In this document: piece by piece, positions 46,892 to 57,380 of the stretch | Layout of the letters: each line of letters starts with the position of its first letter | Numbering within the stretch: position 1 is the stretch's first letter | From: Papilionanthe hookeriana x Papilionanthe teres | Lineage: Eukaryota > Streptophyta > Magnoliopsida > Asparagales > Orchidaceae | NCBI GenBank assembly: GCA_022702705.1 | Contig: CM040421.1 | Coordinates: forward strand, 74,704,121 to 74,768,120 | Direction of reading: 5' to 3' | DNA length: 64,000 nt | Program-made: the position numbers and the translations under genes | Notes under the pieces: generated by a model | Told to the model about the DNA's origin: nothing | What the model saw: only the letters and a program-made list of their open reading frames with translations | The model's database searches: none

Positions 46892-47224
46892 TGGTGTGCT
46901 AACCAAGCACACCGCGCGTATTGGCGTTGACCGAAAAGATCAACAAAACCAACACAGATGTCCAAGTGACAAACTTAGGACGAAGTAGAAGAGTTTCCGC
47001 TGGGGAGTGTCAAGTATATCTCTGAGACTGGAGATTCCTGAACTCTCGCTAGGGATAGGAAAAGGAGGTGAGTCCCAAATCATATGATCTGGGGGAATTT
47101 TGATTTAGATTTTCGTTTTGTTTTAGTTTAAGTTTTGATGTGTAAGTTTAGATTTTGAGTTTCAATTTAGATTGAAGTTTGGTTTAAAATCAATTTGAGG
47201 AAATTTGGATTCGAAGTTCGGATT
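46892..47224. other. Spacer between polypurine tract and satellite
   Basis: No gene. On the plus strand 46996-47006 reads TCCGCTGGGGA, identical to the core of the Ogre-A primer site, although nothing else there resembles an LTR end. The right part changes gradually into the satellite. Confidence 0.4.
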
Positions 47225-48940
47225 CGAAACGAGGTTCCAATCTCGGATTGTGGAGAAAACTCGGAATCGGGGTACCACATGTAGAATGAGAATCGGAGTT
47301 TAAGTGTTGATCGAAGGGGATGAGAATCGAATTTAGGTACCGACCTCGAAAGTTTAAAGAGAACCGGAATCGGGTTCTAGTCTCGAAGGTTTAAAGAGAA
47401 CTGGAATCTGGTTCCAGTCTCGGAGGTTTAAAGAGAAATGGAAACTGGTTCCAATCTCGAAGGTTTAAAGAGAAATGGAAACTGGTTCCAATCTCGAAGG
47501 TCTAAAGAGAAATGGAGAAATGGAAACTGGTTCCAATCTCGAAGGTCTAAAGAGAAATGGAAACTGGTTCCAATCTCAAAGGTTTAATGAGAATTGGAAA
47601 CTGGTTCCAATCTCGAAGGTTTAATGAGAATTGGAAATGGATTCCAATCTCGAAGTTTTAATGAGATTTGTAAACTGGTTCCAATCTCGAAAGTTTTATG
47701 AGAATTGGTAACTGGTTCCAATCTCGAAGGTTTAATGAGAATTGGAAAACGATTCCAATCTCGAAGGTTTAATGAGAATTGGAAACCGGTTCCAATCTCG
47801 AAGGTCTAATGAGAATTTAAAACCGGTTCCAATCTCGAAGGTTTAATGAGATTTGAAACCGGTTCCAATCTCGAAGGTCTAAAGAGAATTGAAATGGATT
47901 CAACTCGGAGTTTAATGAGAATTGAATTGATTCCAATCTCGAAAGTTTAATGAGAATTGGAAATGGATTCCAATCTCGAAAGTTTAATGAGAATTGGAAA
48001 TGGATTCCAATCTCGAAAGTCTAATGAGAATTGGAAATGGATTCCAATCTCGAAAGTCTAATGAGAATTGGAAATGTATTCCAATCTCGAAAGTCTAATG
48101 AGAATTGAAATGGATTCCAATCTCGAAAGTTTAATGAGAATTGAAATGGATTCCAATCTCGAAAGTTTATTGAGAATTGCAAATGGATTCCAATCTCGGA
48201 AGTTTAATGAGAATTGGAAACCGGTTCCAATCTCGAAGGTTTAATGAGAATTGGAATTGGATTCCAATCTCGAAAGTTTAATGAGAATTGGAAATGGATT
48301 CCAATCTCGAAAGTTTAATGAGAATTGGAAATGGATTCCAATCTCGAAGGTCTAATGAGAATTGGAAAATGGTTCCAATCTCGAAGGTTTAATGAGAATT
48401 GGAAATGGATTCCAATCTCGAAGGTTTAATGAGAATTGGAAACTGGTTCCAATCTCGAAGGTCTAATGAGAATTGGAAATGGATTCCAATCGAAGGTTTA
48501 ATGAGAATTGAACCGGTTCCAATCTCGAAGGTCTAAAGAGAATTGGAAATGGATTCAATCTCGGAAGTTTAATGAGAATTGAATTGATTCCAATCTCGAA
48601 GTTTAATGAGAATTGGAATTGGATTCCAATCTCGCAAGTTTAATGAGAATTGGAAACTGGTTCCAATCTCGAAGGTCTAATGAGAATTGGAAATGGATTC
48701 CAATCTCGAAGGTTTAATGAGAATTGGAATTGGACTCCAATCTCGGAAGTTTAATGAGAATTGGAAATGGATTCCAATCTCGAAAGTTTAATGAGAATTG
48801 GAAATGGATTCCAATCTCGAAAGTCTAATGAGAATTGGAAATGGATTCCAATCTCGAAAAGTCTAATGAGAATTGGAAATGGATTCCAATCTCAAAGTTT
48901 ATTGAGAATTGGAAATGGATTCCAATCTCGGAAGTTTATT
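47225..48940. repeat. 37-bp satellite array in the Ogre-B 3' region
   Basis: Over 40 copies of a 37-bp unit (GAATTGGAAATGGATTCCAA then TCTCGAAAGTTTAATGA) are clear from about 47340; the first 100 bp are degenerate. Each unit holds an inverted repeat, ATTGGAA and TTCCAAT around 5 nt (for example 48797-48815). Variants with AACTGG or AACCGG in place of AATGG fall in blocks, as expected from local duplication. Tandem repeats between pol and the 3' LTR are well known in Ogre-type elements. Short open frames across it merely reflect the 37-bp period. Confidence 0.93.
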
Positions 48941-49604
48941 TGTGTGAAGAGGGACCTAGTCTCATGCCATCGAACCAAATCGACAAAGCTCGTGGCTCCG
49001 TGTCAATAGACCTAGTCGATCTTCATACAGGAAGAAAGGTAGGCCACAAAAGTCGAAATGATTTCGATGTGACAAAAAAAAGGTTTAGGGTTCTGAAATT
49101 GATGTATGGGTCTCTTGTGAGGAAGAGTTGTCCCGACAAAAAATTTCAAAGCTTCTTGAAATAAATTTCGATTTGGAGTTGATTTGAAAATGTCTGAAAA
49201 GATGAATTTAGAGTGGGATCCGATTTGAGATTCATTTTCATTTTGTTTGTCCTTTAACTTTCCAAAAATTTTTTAGCTGTGTATTTAATGTTCATGTGAA
49301 TTTTATTTAACGTTCACGTGGATTTTGAAGTGATTTTTATGTTTGGATTTTTTAAGGAAAAATAATTCTCATTTATTATTTATATTTTTATATATATTTT
49401 TTATTTTATTTTTATTATTATTTTTTTCTTTTCGTTCTTTGTTCGAAGTTCGTTTAACTTTAATGGCGTTTCCCAATCAATTTGCACAAAAGAGGTGAAG
49501 GCCAAAATTGTGACATGGTCACTTTCATTCCAATCATGTCGAAGATACATCATACAACTCGATCCGGAATACATCTCATACAATCCATATAGACTTAAAA
49601 CGGA
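48941..49604 (-). other. 3' untranslated region of the AlkB-like ORF
   Basis: There is no recognisable domain on either strand. 49165-49440 is AT-rich. The open frames at 48835-49164 and 49401-49583 show no similarity I recognise. It could include the 3' end of the AlkB transcript. Confidence 0.4.
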
Positions 49605-51271
49605 CTATGTAAGATCTCTGTCGATCCATCCAAAAAGGTATCTGTCAAAAATCCATGTCTGAATAGTGAGGTACATGGTCAATAACATCACCTTCCAAGC
49701 CATCCTTGGCGAGGATGCCGTATGGATGTACGTTAAAGGTGTGATATTTTCCATGTAACTCACAGCTCGTAAGGTCGGAGGCTCTCTAGCTCCGGGTCTC
49801 GGCCGGAAGTGGTAAGGTGCTTTCCCGTCGTCCATCCTTCCGAAAGTAACCGAGATCCGCTTCACCGGTACTCCCGGTATGCAATGTTTAGCGACATCCG
49901 CTCCGTTGCCCTTCGCATCATGACGGAACCTACCGGCAATGGTATCTTTATCGGCCCTCGGAACTCACCTGGGCCTCGCTATCCGGAGGTCGATCCGAAC
50001 ATGATATTACACTCATTCGAAAAGAAACTCGTGCAAAAAGGTCCGACAAAGTCGTGGTGATCTATGTGCGGGGGTATGCAATCACCCTTCTTGTAAATGT
50101 TAATGATGCAACCGTCGGGTATGCAATCCGCCGGCGCACTCTCCATGTTATCATTCTTTTTACCATCCTTTTAATGACTAATGGCATTGGATCCACCCGG
50201 CCATGACGGAGTATCCCCGGTGGGTTTCCCTTCCCGTCTTCTCGCGAAGTTGTAGCAAGCATCCACATTGTATTGTAATTCTCCCTTTCCCCGACATCCA
50301 TCTCCGGGTTCCGAGTAAGTGTTTTCTCTTAGCGACCCGCTCGGCCCATCTTTTCAAATCCCGGATGCAATCCACGATTTGTTGTTGTTCGTATTCCGAG
50401 AACACGTCCGTATGTAACTCGAGGCCTTCTAGTATATTGATCCTCCCCGCCTCGATTCTCTCGAAGTATTCAAAAGTTTTCTTCTGGACATTCTGTATTC
50501 TTTCTAGCTCGTATTATGGGATAATTTGCAAATGGTGAGGCCTGGTGACGTATTGTGGGATATATGGCTCAATCCCCTCACGTTCTCCTGCATACCTCGG
50601 CTCCTCGGGGATGGTGTCCGTCGGACATCCTCCGGGTTGCTTCCGCAACAAGGTCATGCATCACGGCGTGGCTTCATCCGGTGGCGTAGTAGCCTTCTTT
50701 CTTCCGTTCTTCTCGAGATTTCTCCGGTTTCTTCTCGTCATCCCGGAGCCGGCTTCCTTCCTTCGAGTTCCCGGCGAACCGGTATCCTCGAAGTATATGC
50801 ACCGGCAGCAGCAATCGCCTCGTCGCGCCGGTCCATCGCTAATTTAGTTAACATCTTGCGAATACGGCGATTTTTATTCCTTCGCCGAGTTGCTCGTGAG
50901 AGTAGCTCTTCGTATTTCCCGAGTTTCGTGGGTGCGGCGCCGACAAGCCCGCCCTCTCGCCGTAGCGACTACGTACTTGATTCTCTTGTCTCCTTCGATG
51001 TCCGTTTTTCTTTTCTTGTCGCCGGATTGGTGGCTCGGGCCACCCACTTTCATCACCGTCCGACCAGGCGGCTCCTCTCGGTCAATCGGGACCCGACCAC
51101 TTTCCTCGTATTGCGGCCCGCCGGTGCGAAGTCCGAGTCAATCTCTATTATCGCTCCATCTTTCACCCTCTTTTCATCGAGTGCAAGGCTTACGCCATTT
51201 CTAAAGTTCGAGACCAACCGCCCGTTCGACATTTCCCCGCGAAAAGACAAGGAAAAGGATCGTGGGTCGTA
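49605..51271 (-). CDS. AlkB-like 2OG-Fe(II) dioxygenase ORF carried by Ogre-B (frameshifted as sequenced)
   Basis: An ORF downstream of integrase on the pol strand ends in an AlkB domain of the plant ALKBH9/ALKBH10 type, enzymes that remove m6A from RNA. In order on the minus strand: an N-terminal part of unknown nature, rich in Arg/Lys/Glu (51271-50480); LEGLELHTDVFSEYEQQQIV (about 50430); RRWMSGKGRITIQCG (about 50300); GKGNPPGIL and RVDPMPLVIKRMVKRMITWRV; GCIINIYKKGDCIPPHIDHH (HxD iron ligands at 50060-50068); NECNIMFGS; GPGEFRGPIKIPLPVGSV; GNGADVAKHCIPGVPVKRIS (distal His codon 49884-49886, Arg of RIS at 49857-49859); then SVTFGRMDDGK. At least three frame changes and two stops break it in this assembly. 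Most key residues are present. It is not an isolated exon set: no introns are seen, so it was copied from RNA or has long been part of the element. The family match is strong; activity is unknown. Confidence 0.85.
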
Positions 51272-51526
51272 CTAAGAACAAGAACATTAAGAAAATGTTT
51301 ATTAAAGACAATTTTTTTTTTATTTTTATATTTTTTAAATTCAACAGAATGAAGTAGGAAAAGATCGAGAAAGAGATTTTGATTTGGAAGAGAGAAAACA
51401 AGGAAAACTTTATTATCATGATTTTATTTATTTTAGCACCTTTTTTATTATTTTGGGTTCGGACCCAGTCATAAGTAATTACTTCACCCGTGCTTCTAGG
51501 GATGGAAAATTCATTCCTTCGAAACA
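51272..51526 (-). other. Short AT-rich spacer between pol and the AlkB ORF
   Basis: 255 bp without conserved coding sequence. On the minus strand it ends in a pyrimidine-rich TTCTTGTTCTTAG at 51284-51272, which could serve as a splice acceptor for the AlkB ORF. Confidence 0.35.
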
Positions 51527-52900
51527 TCAGGTAGCGTAATACTTTTTCAAGTATCGTCCATTGATCGAAAGCATATGTCGTTCTCCTTGGCAGCTCACTA
51601 GCCGGTAGGAGCCTCCCGAGTAGATCGCCTCAACCACAAACGGTCCTTCCCAAGTGGGTTCAAATTTTCCTCCTATCTTGCGGTGTGCAAGAATAGGTCT
51701 TTCGAGAACGAGAACTAAGTCACCAACTTTCAAGGTTCTCGGGCGGACCAGCCTTGTCATGGACTCGAACCATCTTAGCTTGGTATAGTTCTAAATTCCG
51801 TCGCGCCGCAAGTCTCTTCCCTTCCGTGCTTTCCAATTCTTCTAGCCGCAATTTGGCATTCTCTTCGTCGTGATCTTGTTTGCAACTCGCAATTCCGAGT
51901 GAAGGAAGCCGGACCTCTAAGGGTAACACTCGCTTCGGACCCATACACCGGAGCGTAAGGTGTAGCTTCGAGTAGGAGTTCGAAGGTTGTCCGGTAGGCC
52001 CATAAGGCTTCTAATAACTTCTCGTGCCAATTTCTCTTATTGTCGTCTAAAGTCTTCTTTAAAATTTGAACGAGAGTTTTATTAAAAGCCTCAGCTAGGC
52101 CGTTTGCTCTTGGGTAGTAAAATGTTGAATACCGCCAGTCGATTCCATGTCTCCTGACAAAATTGTTGATCTGCGTGCTTCGAATGCCGACCCATTATCC
52201 GAGATGATCTCGCGCGGCACCCCGAAACGGTAGACAACTCGGTTCTTGAAAAATTGTAGCACGTGATGTGCTTTTACTTCTAAGTGGAACCGCCTCGCCC
52301 ACTTGGAAAAGTAATCCGTAGCCGCAAGAATGAAGCGATGTCCTTTCGAAGACGGTGGTTCTATCGGACCCACTATATCCGTGCCCCAACATTCAAATGG
52401 CCACGACGCAATTGTCTGGATGTAGCACATTTGGAGGTTGGTGTAGAACCACTCCGTGCACTTGGCATCGGTGACAACTCTCGGCGATTTTCATGCAGTC
52501 GGTCATCATCGAGGGCCAGTAGTACCCTAGTCTTTTAATTTTCATTTTCATCTTCGGACCCGACTGGTGAGCGCCACAGAGTCCTGAATGCACTTCTTTA
52601 ACAATTTCACGAGCCTCGGACCCGCTTAGGCACCTTAGCCACATTTGATCAAAAGACCTTCTCGTATAATGTGTTGTTTATTAATGCGTAGGACGCAGTT
52701 CTTTTCGATCCGATGAGCTAACGACCTATCGTCCGGTAGTTTTCCTGTTTGCGTGTAATCTATTAATGGCCGTCGCCAATCTTCCGTGTTTTCCGTCATC
52801 GCCGCAATCGATCCTTTTTCTTTTCTCGATTTGTGTATTGTGTCTATGTCGAGCCGTGATAGGACCCGACGTCCGTGAACCGACACTTCCACCGATTCAT
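51527..52900 (-). pseudogene. Ogre-B integrase
   Basis: The zinc-binding HHCC domain (52644-52450) reads EIVKEVHSGLCGAHQSG...YYWPSM...CHRCQVHG. The catalytic core (52430-52095) shows WGTDIVGPIEPPSSKGHRF, ATDYFSKWA and FGVPREIISDNGSAF. A decayed part with the catalytic Glu region (ANGLAEAFNKTL-like, about 52100-52050) follows. The C-terminal part 51944-51527 has EVRLPSLGIASCKQDHDEEN, WEGPFVVEAIYSGGSYRL and the end GRYLKKYYAT. Several frameshifts are present in the sequence as given. The TGA/TAA-type end at 51527 closes pol, 255 bp before the AlkB ORF. Confidence 0.85.
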
Positions 52901-53340
52901 CTTGTAAACGAGAAAATTCTTTTGCGAGACGGGCTAGCGCATCCGCTAAAGCGTTTTCTTTTCGGGAATTTTGTAGATCGTCACATTCGGAATCTGTTCC
53001 AACAACTCGTATGCGCATACCGGAAGTATTGCTCGAGTCTTGGTTTTAAAATTCTATATTGTCCGGCGATCTCGTTGAATGATTAGCTGCGAATCCCCGT
53101 AGATGTTGATGTTCGTTATACCCATTTGAATAGTTAATTCCGACTCCTATTATGAGGGCTTCGTATTCGCTTCGTTATTTGTACACGGCTCGTCAAGTGG
53201 TAGGAGTATCTTAACATCCCCCACTCCGTGTTATAAAGATTAGTCCGATCCCCGCCTTACCGGCACTATCACTTGTGATTCTTCGTCTTTGTGTGCTGAA
53301 GATGCTCCGTCGAAATATAATTTCCAACGTCGATCATCGT
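52901..53340 (-). pseudogene. Ogre-B second RNase H (Tat-specific, archaeal type)
   Basis: After the ordinary RNase H comes RRWKLYFDGASSAHKDE (first Asp), a decayed middle with YEALIIGV and the remnant of INIYGDSQLII, then NSRKENALADALARLAKEF. This matches the additional RNase H domain known to have been acquired by plant Tat elements; related plant elements outside Tat lack it. Frameshifts are seen near 53240 and 53018. Confidence 0.7.
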
Positions 53341-53800
53341 GGTCTTCTAGGTTCATTATTTGTTCATCCGGAAAATCGTCATCGAGAAGAGATTCGCCGC
53401 AAGAAGGGTGTGCCGTGAGGAAGTCTGCTAGGACTTGTCCCTTTACGGTACGAAGAGGCACGAAAGTTATATCGAATTGCAATAATATCATTGACCATCT
53501 GGCAAGTCTGCCGGAAAGCGTTGGGCGGGTCATCAAGTATTGCAATGGATTAAATTTCGAAATCGAGTCGACCTTATGAGAAAGCATGTAATGCCCGAGC
53601 TTTCGAGCGGCGAAGATCGTGGCTAAACAATGCTTTTCAATTGCGGGATACCTTATTTCCATCGGAAGTAAACGACGGCTTAGATAGTAAAGAGCATTTT
53701 CTTTACCCTCATCATCGACCCGGCTAACAGGCTCCGAGAGAGTCGTCTAAAGCCGCGGTATAAAGTATCGGCGGTCTACCCGAGACCGGGGCCGCTAAGA
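53341..53800 (-). pseudogene. Ogre-B first RNase H
   Basis: 53662-53380 reads EIRYPAIEKHCLATIFAARK, LGHYMLSHKVD, PLQYLMTRPTLSGRLARW and VKGQVLADFLTAHP, the C-terminal half of the RT-linked RNase H. The beginning (about 53800-53670) is distorted by frameshifts. Confidence 0.75.
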
Positions 53801-54660
53801 CAGGAGGTGTCATTAAATATTGTTTAATGTCCTCGAAGGCCCTCCGGCATTTCTCTTCCCAAATAAATTTGGCATCCTTTTAACTAGTGCCGAGAAAGGC
53901 CGACACCTACTCGACAAGTTCGAGATAAAGCGTCGAAGATATGCCGCCTTCCATCGAAAAGATCGTAGTTGTTTTAAGGTTCCGGGAGGCGGCATTTCTA
54001 AGATGGCTTTAATCTTTTCCGGGTCGATTTCAATTCCGCGATGTCGGACAACGAATCCTAAGAATTTCCGCGAGGTGACGCCGAAGGCGCATTTTAAGGG
54101 ATTCATCTTAAGGTTAAATTGTCTTAATCGTTCGAAAACAATTCTCAAATCATACAGTGGTCTTCCTTTACTTTGCTTTTGATGACCACATCATCCACGT
54201 AGCATTCGACTTGATTGTGGATGAGATCATCAAAAATTCTTGTCATCGCTCTCTGGTAGGTTGCTCCTGCATTCTTCAGTCCAAATGGCATTACTGTGTA
54301 AGCAATATACCCCGATCGGCGTTCGAATGCCGTAAGTTTTTCATCTTCTCGGAGCCATTTTTATCTCGGTTGTATCCCGAAGATCCATCCATGAACGAAA
54401 ATATTTCATGTGTCGAAGCAATGTCAATCATTAATTCCGGGATCGGTAGAGGGAATTCATCTTTTGGACATGCCTTGTTTAAATCTCTCGAAATCCACAC
54501 AAATTCCGATCCGACCATTCTTCTTCCCGATCGGTACTATATCGGCTAACCAAGTCGGGTATTGTTCTTCATGGACAAATTTGGCGTCTATTAGCTTTTT
54601 AACTTCGCCTATGACTTGTTGTTCGATTTCTAGACGCATTCTTCCGGGACCTTGTCCGAC
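53801..54660 (-). pseudogene. Ogre-B reverse transcriptase
   Basis: The domain runs from EIEQQVIGEVKKLIDAKFV and PTWLADIVPIGKKNGRIGIC (54639-54500), through DLNKACPKDEFPLPIPELMI and FSFMDGSSGYN (about 54390), to the catalytic YVDD at 54190-54201 inside ECYVDDVVIKSK, and the connection segment FERLRQFNLKMNPLKCAFGV, SRKFLGFVVRHRGIEIDPEK, YLRRFISNLSSRCRPF (54148-53830). At least four frame changes split it, but every main motif is present, so the protein may be intact if the indels are sequencing errors. Confidence 0.85.
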
Positions 54661-55632
54661 CGGAACGAGCAGGGATCCACCCCTAGCTTATGGACTCGCG
54701 ACCTCCGGAGCTAAACCCGGCATCTCATCGTAGCTCCAAGCAATACAAGTCTTTAAATTCCATTAATAACTTGATTATTTCTTCGGAGTCTTCTTTATCG
54801 AGTAAGGAGCTAACAAAGGTAGGTCTAGGTTCTTCGCTAGTACCTAAGTTAACTTCCGTTAACTCATCTATCGTAGATTTGATCTCTTCTTCGAATTCTG
54901 GTGGAGCATCTCCAATTTGTAAATCTTCGAGTTCTTCTGTAGTTTCCATGCAGCTTTCATTAGACTCGCAGGTGACAACCAAGCAAAATTCAGTATCGTC
55001 AACTGATCCTACTGTGCCGAATCCGAGACCATGTTTTGCATTGGGTGGACGACCAGAGTTATTCCATAATTTTTCAAAATGTTGTGATTGACCTTTTGTC
55101 CATTGTCGAGGTAAAAAACCACGCTGAATTAAATTTTGAACACTGGGAGAGTACCACTCAAAAGGTAATTCCATTAATTTCGATGAAGTAGCATCTTCAA
55201 ATTGTACATTATTTTCGGCTTTGGAGGGAGGAGCACCACGGTAGAATTTGATTGGCTTTGCACCACCGCTACGTACCTCTTCGACCTCCATACCCTCGAT
55301 CTTATTAGTAATGGATCGGGGTCGTGGTCATAGTATGTACATAGTGGTTAATCTTCTCGTACAATCGATTTATATTCTTCGTTTCTTTCATCTTCGAGAG
55401 GGATTCTCGAATTGCGGCTTCTTCCGACTTATTGTCGCCGCTTCTTGTTTGATTTCTTTTTCTTCTTCGTAACTATCTTCCCAATCGACATTGATGGCTG
55501 GTTTCCTCCGTCCAATCGTCCTAATGTCTCCGCCACGACCTCGTCCCCGGCCTCGACCTCGGATGCGAGTTGTGGAGAAACCTTCACCATCTCTCCGTAA
55601 GGGAGTGGTGAGTGACTCGTTGGACTAGAATT
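54661..55632 (-). pseudogene. Ogre-B linker between protease and reverse transcriptase
   Basis: The open part 55291-54725 encodes an acidic linker (KPIKFYRGAPPSKAEN, ELPFEWYSPSVQNLIQRGFL, then ELTEVNLGTSEEPRPTFVSS and LLMEFKDLYC, which is the usual lead into RT). 55300-55632 is frame-broken, with Lys/Glu-rich and Gly-rich pieces. In Ogre elements a spliced intron has been described in this area; I cannot identify its borders here. Confidence 0.7.
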
Positions 55633-56260
55633 TCAGTGTTCTTCGTCGTCCCAAATTTCCTTTGCTTCATTTGTTATGGTATCTCTGGAGAAGATTGTTC
55701 TCTTCGGAGGTGCATAATAAGCTGCATCTTCATGGATTCCGATTTCATGTACAGAGAACGGTTGTAAGTCACCTTTAATGCACTGTTCCCCTCCATCGTA
55801 GTATTTGATGCACTGATGTAGAGATGATGGTACCATCCGATTTTCATGTATCCACGGTCGGCCCAGTAGAGCGTTGAACGATGTTTCTGAATCAATTATG
55901 TGAAATTTCACGGTTGTCTTTGCTAAGTCACCGGTCTTCATTAGCAGTGTTATTGAGCCGAGGGCTCTTTCTCCTTTCTGGTTGAATCCTCTTAATAACA
56001 TTTTGTCCGCCTCGAGCTCGCGAGCATCAATTTCCAAGTATGCTAGCGTTCGAAGATTCATTATATTGATTGATGCTCCCGGATCCACCAATACTCCGGA
56101 GAGCGTAAACTTCCCAATTGTAACCGAAATGTACAATGGTCGGTTGTGGTCTCGTCGTCCCAAGTAATAGATCATTGTCCGTGAAGGTAACACCTCGTCG
56201 TTCCTTTAACGAGCAAACCTCATCTAAGGACTCTCCGCCATTTGAGCTAAGCAAATTTCC
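55633..56260 (-). pseudogene. Ogre-B aspartic protease
   Basis: The open frame (56193-55633) holds a retropepsin: TIGKFTLSGVLVDPGASINI (active-site D-P-G-A-S in place of D-T/S-G-A-S), LLRGFNQKGERALGSITL, and the second motif FNALLGRPWIHENRMVPS. The change of T/S to P after the catalytic Asp is common in plant Tat proteases. It is one of the longest uninterrupted frames of Ogre-B. Confidence 0.83.
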
Positions 56261-56504
56261 GGATCAAGTAAGGCCTTCGATCGAGCTTCTCACATCTCCT
56301 TTCGATAAGATGAGAGCGTCGTAGATGCTCAGCTTGTCGGTAGTTTCCTAAGATGGGCTAGCACGTTGTAATCCACTTTGTTTTCATGTGCCTCGTTTTC
56401 TTCTCGAATGGGTATTTCTTCCGCCGGGGTTGGTTCTTCCCGAACAACCACTCGCTTTCCTTTGTCCTTCGGACCCATTCTCGGAGGTAGAACTCTTCCA
56501 CTTC

Positions 56505-57380
56505 TTAAGTCGACTTCGTGATTTCTTCTGAATTTAGCATTGAGTTTGCTGGTGTCTCCTTCTGAATTGGAATGACAAGTTCTTCAGGATTAGCTTCGGA
56601 GTCTGAAGGCTCTAACTCTATTGTGATTGGAGCTCCTCGAAATTCGCAAATAGACTCGTTGCTTGTTGAACTCTCGTAGCCTCCCTGGTGGATGTCTTCT
56701 TTGTCATTGTGATCGTCGAGATTGTGTAAGATTTGAGAATCGTTATTTGTATCGGAATCGACGTCCGGATTAGGTTGATTGTCGCTAGTTACGTAATCGT
56801 TAGAAACAACCAAAACGTAGCCAACTCCATAACCCTCATCATTATAAGATCCCACCGGAGTGGGCGTATAATCATACGAGTCGAGGTTCGAGGGATTTCT
56901 CCCCGAATCGGAAACAACTATCCTAGGATAAGCAACCCCTAGTCTAGCCTTAGGTGCCTCGGTCTTCTCTTCTTCGTCAATTTTCTTCTTTTCTTCAGTC
57001 GTCTCTTGTTGAGTTGGTTCTTCTATCGCAAGTGATAGCGCCGACTTGACAGTTTTTGAACTTTGAATTGAAGCTCGCACCGAAGCGGTTTGGATGTGAT
57101 CTAAAATCTTCTTCGAAGACTTTGTCCAAGCGGTAGTCCATCCATCATCGGCCGCATAGGGATCTATCTGAACAATGAAATCCGTCGAGATAACATCGAC
57201 GGAACCTCCTTTCCGGGGTTCCTTCATGTATTCTTTCGGGATCGTTATATTCCCTTTCCGAAGATTGTCGTCGAGCCAACTCTCGAAGGTAATACAATCT
57301 TCTATCTTGTGCCCAAGCATCCGGTGGTAAGGGCAAAAGTTGGGATCACCTTTCTTGTCGACTTCTTCCGGTATTTTAGG
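56505..57380 (-). pseudogene. gag: Ogre-B gag C-terminus with zinc knuckle and acidic linker
   Basis: It begins with GDPNFCPYHRMLGHKIEDC, a C-x2-H-x4-H-x4-C zinc-knuckle variant usual in this lineage (frame change right after HRM). The open 57320-56505 frame continues with KEYMKEPRKGG, then a long Asp/Glu/Ser/Asn-rich region (for example PDVDSDTNNDSQILHNLDDH) leading to protease. The region 56261-56504 between them is a broken continuation. Confidence 0.75.

Noticed and set aside
47340..48940. CRISPR-like regularly spaced repeats
   Set aside because: Units are directly tandem with no unique spacers, and the context is a plant retrotransposon.
48761..49164. Repetitive ORFs with MRIGNGFQS / NENWKWIPIS periodicity
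   Set aside because: Artefact of the 37-bp satellite, whose period shifts the frame each unit.
50526..51275. Open frame of 249 codons on the plus strand
   Set aside because: It lies antisense to the AlkB-like ORF; its Ser/Arg/Leu-rich composition is that of a shadow frame. Tat elements can carry antisense ORFs, but the conserved motifs are all on the minus strand.
51272..51526. Spacer before AlkB as an LTR or insertion border
   Set aside because: No terminal repeats or target duplications are visible around the AlkB region, so there is no support for AlkB being a later independent insertion.
52766..54733. Several plus-strand ORFs of 90-130 codons
   Set aside because: Antisense shadows of INT, RNase H and RT of Ogre-B.
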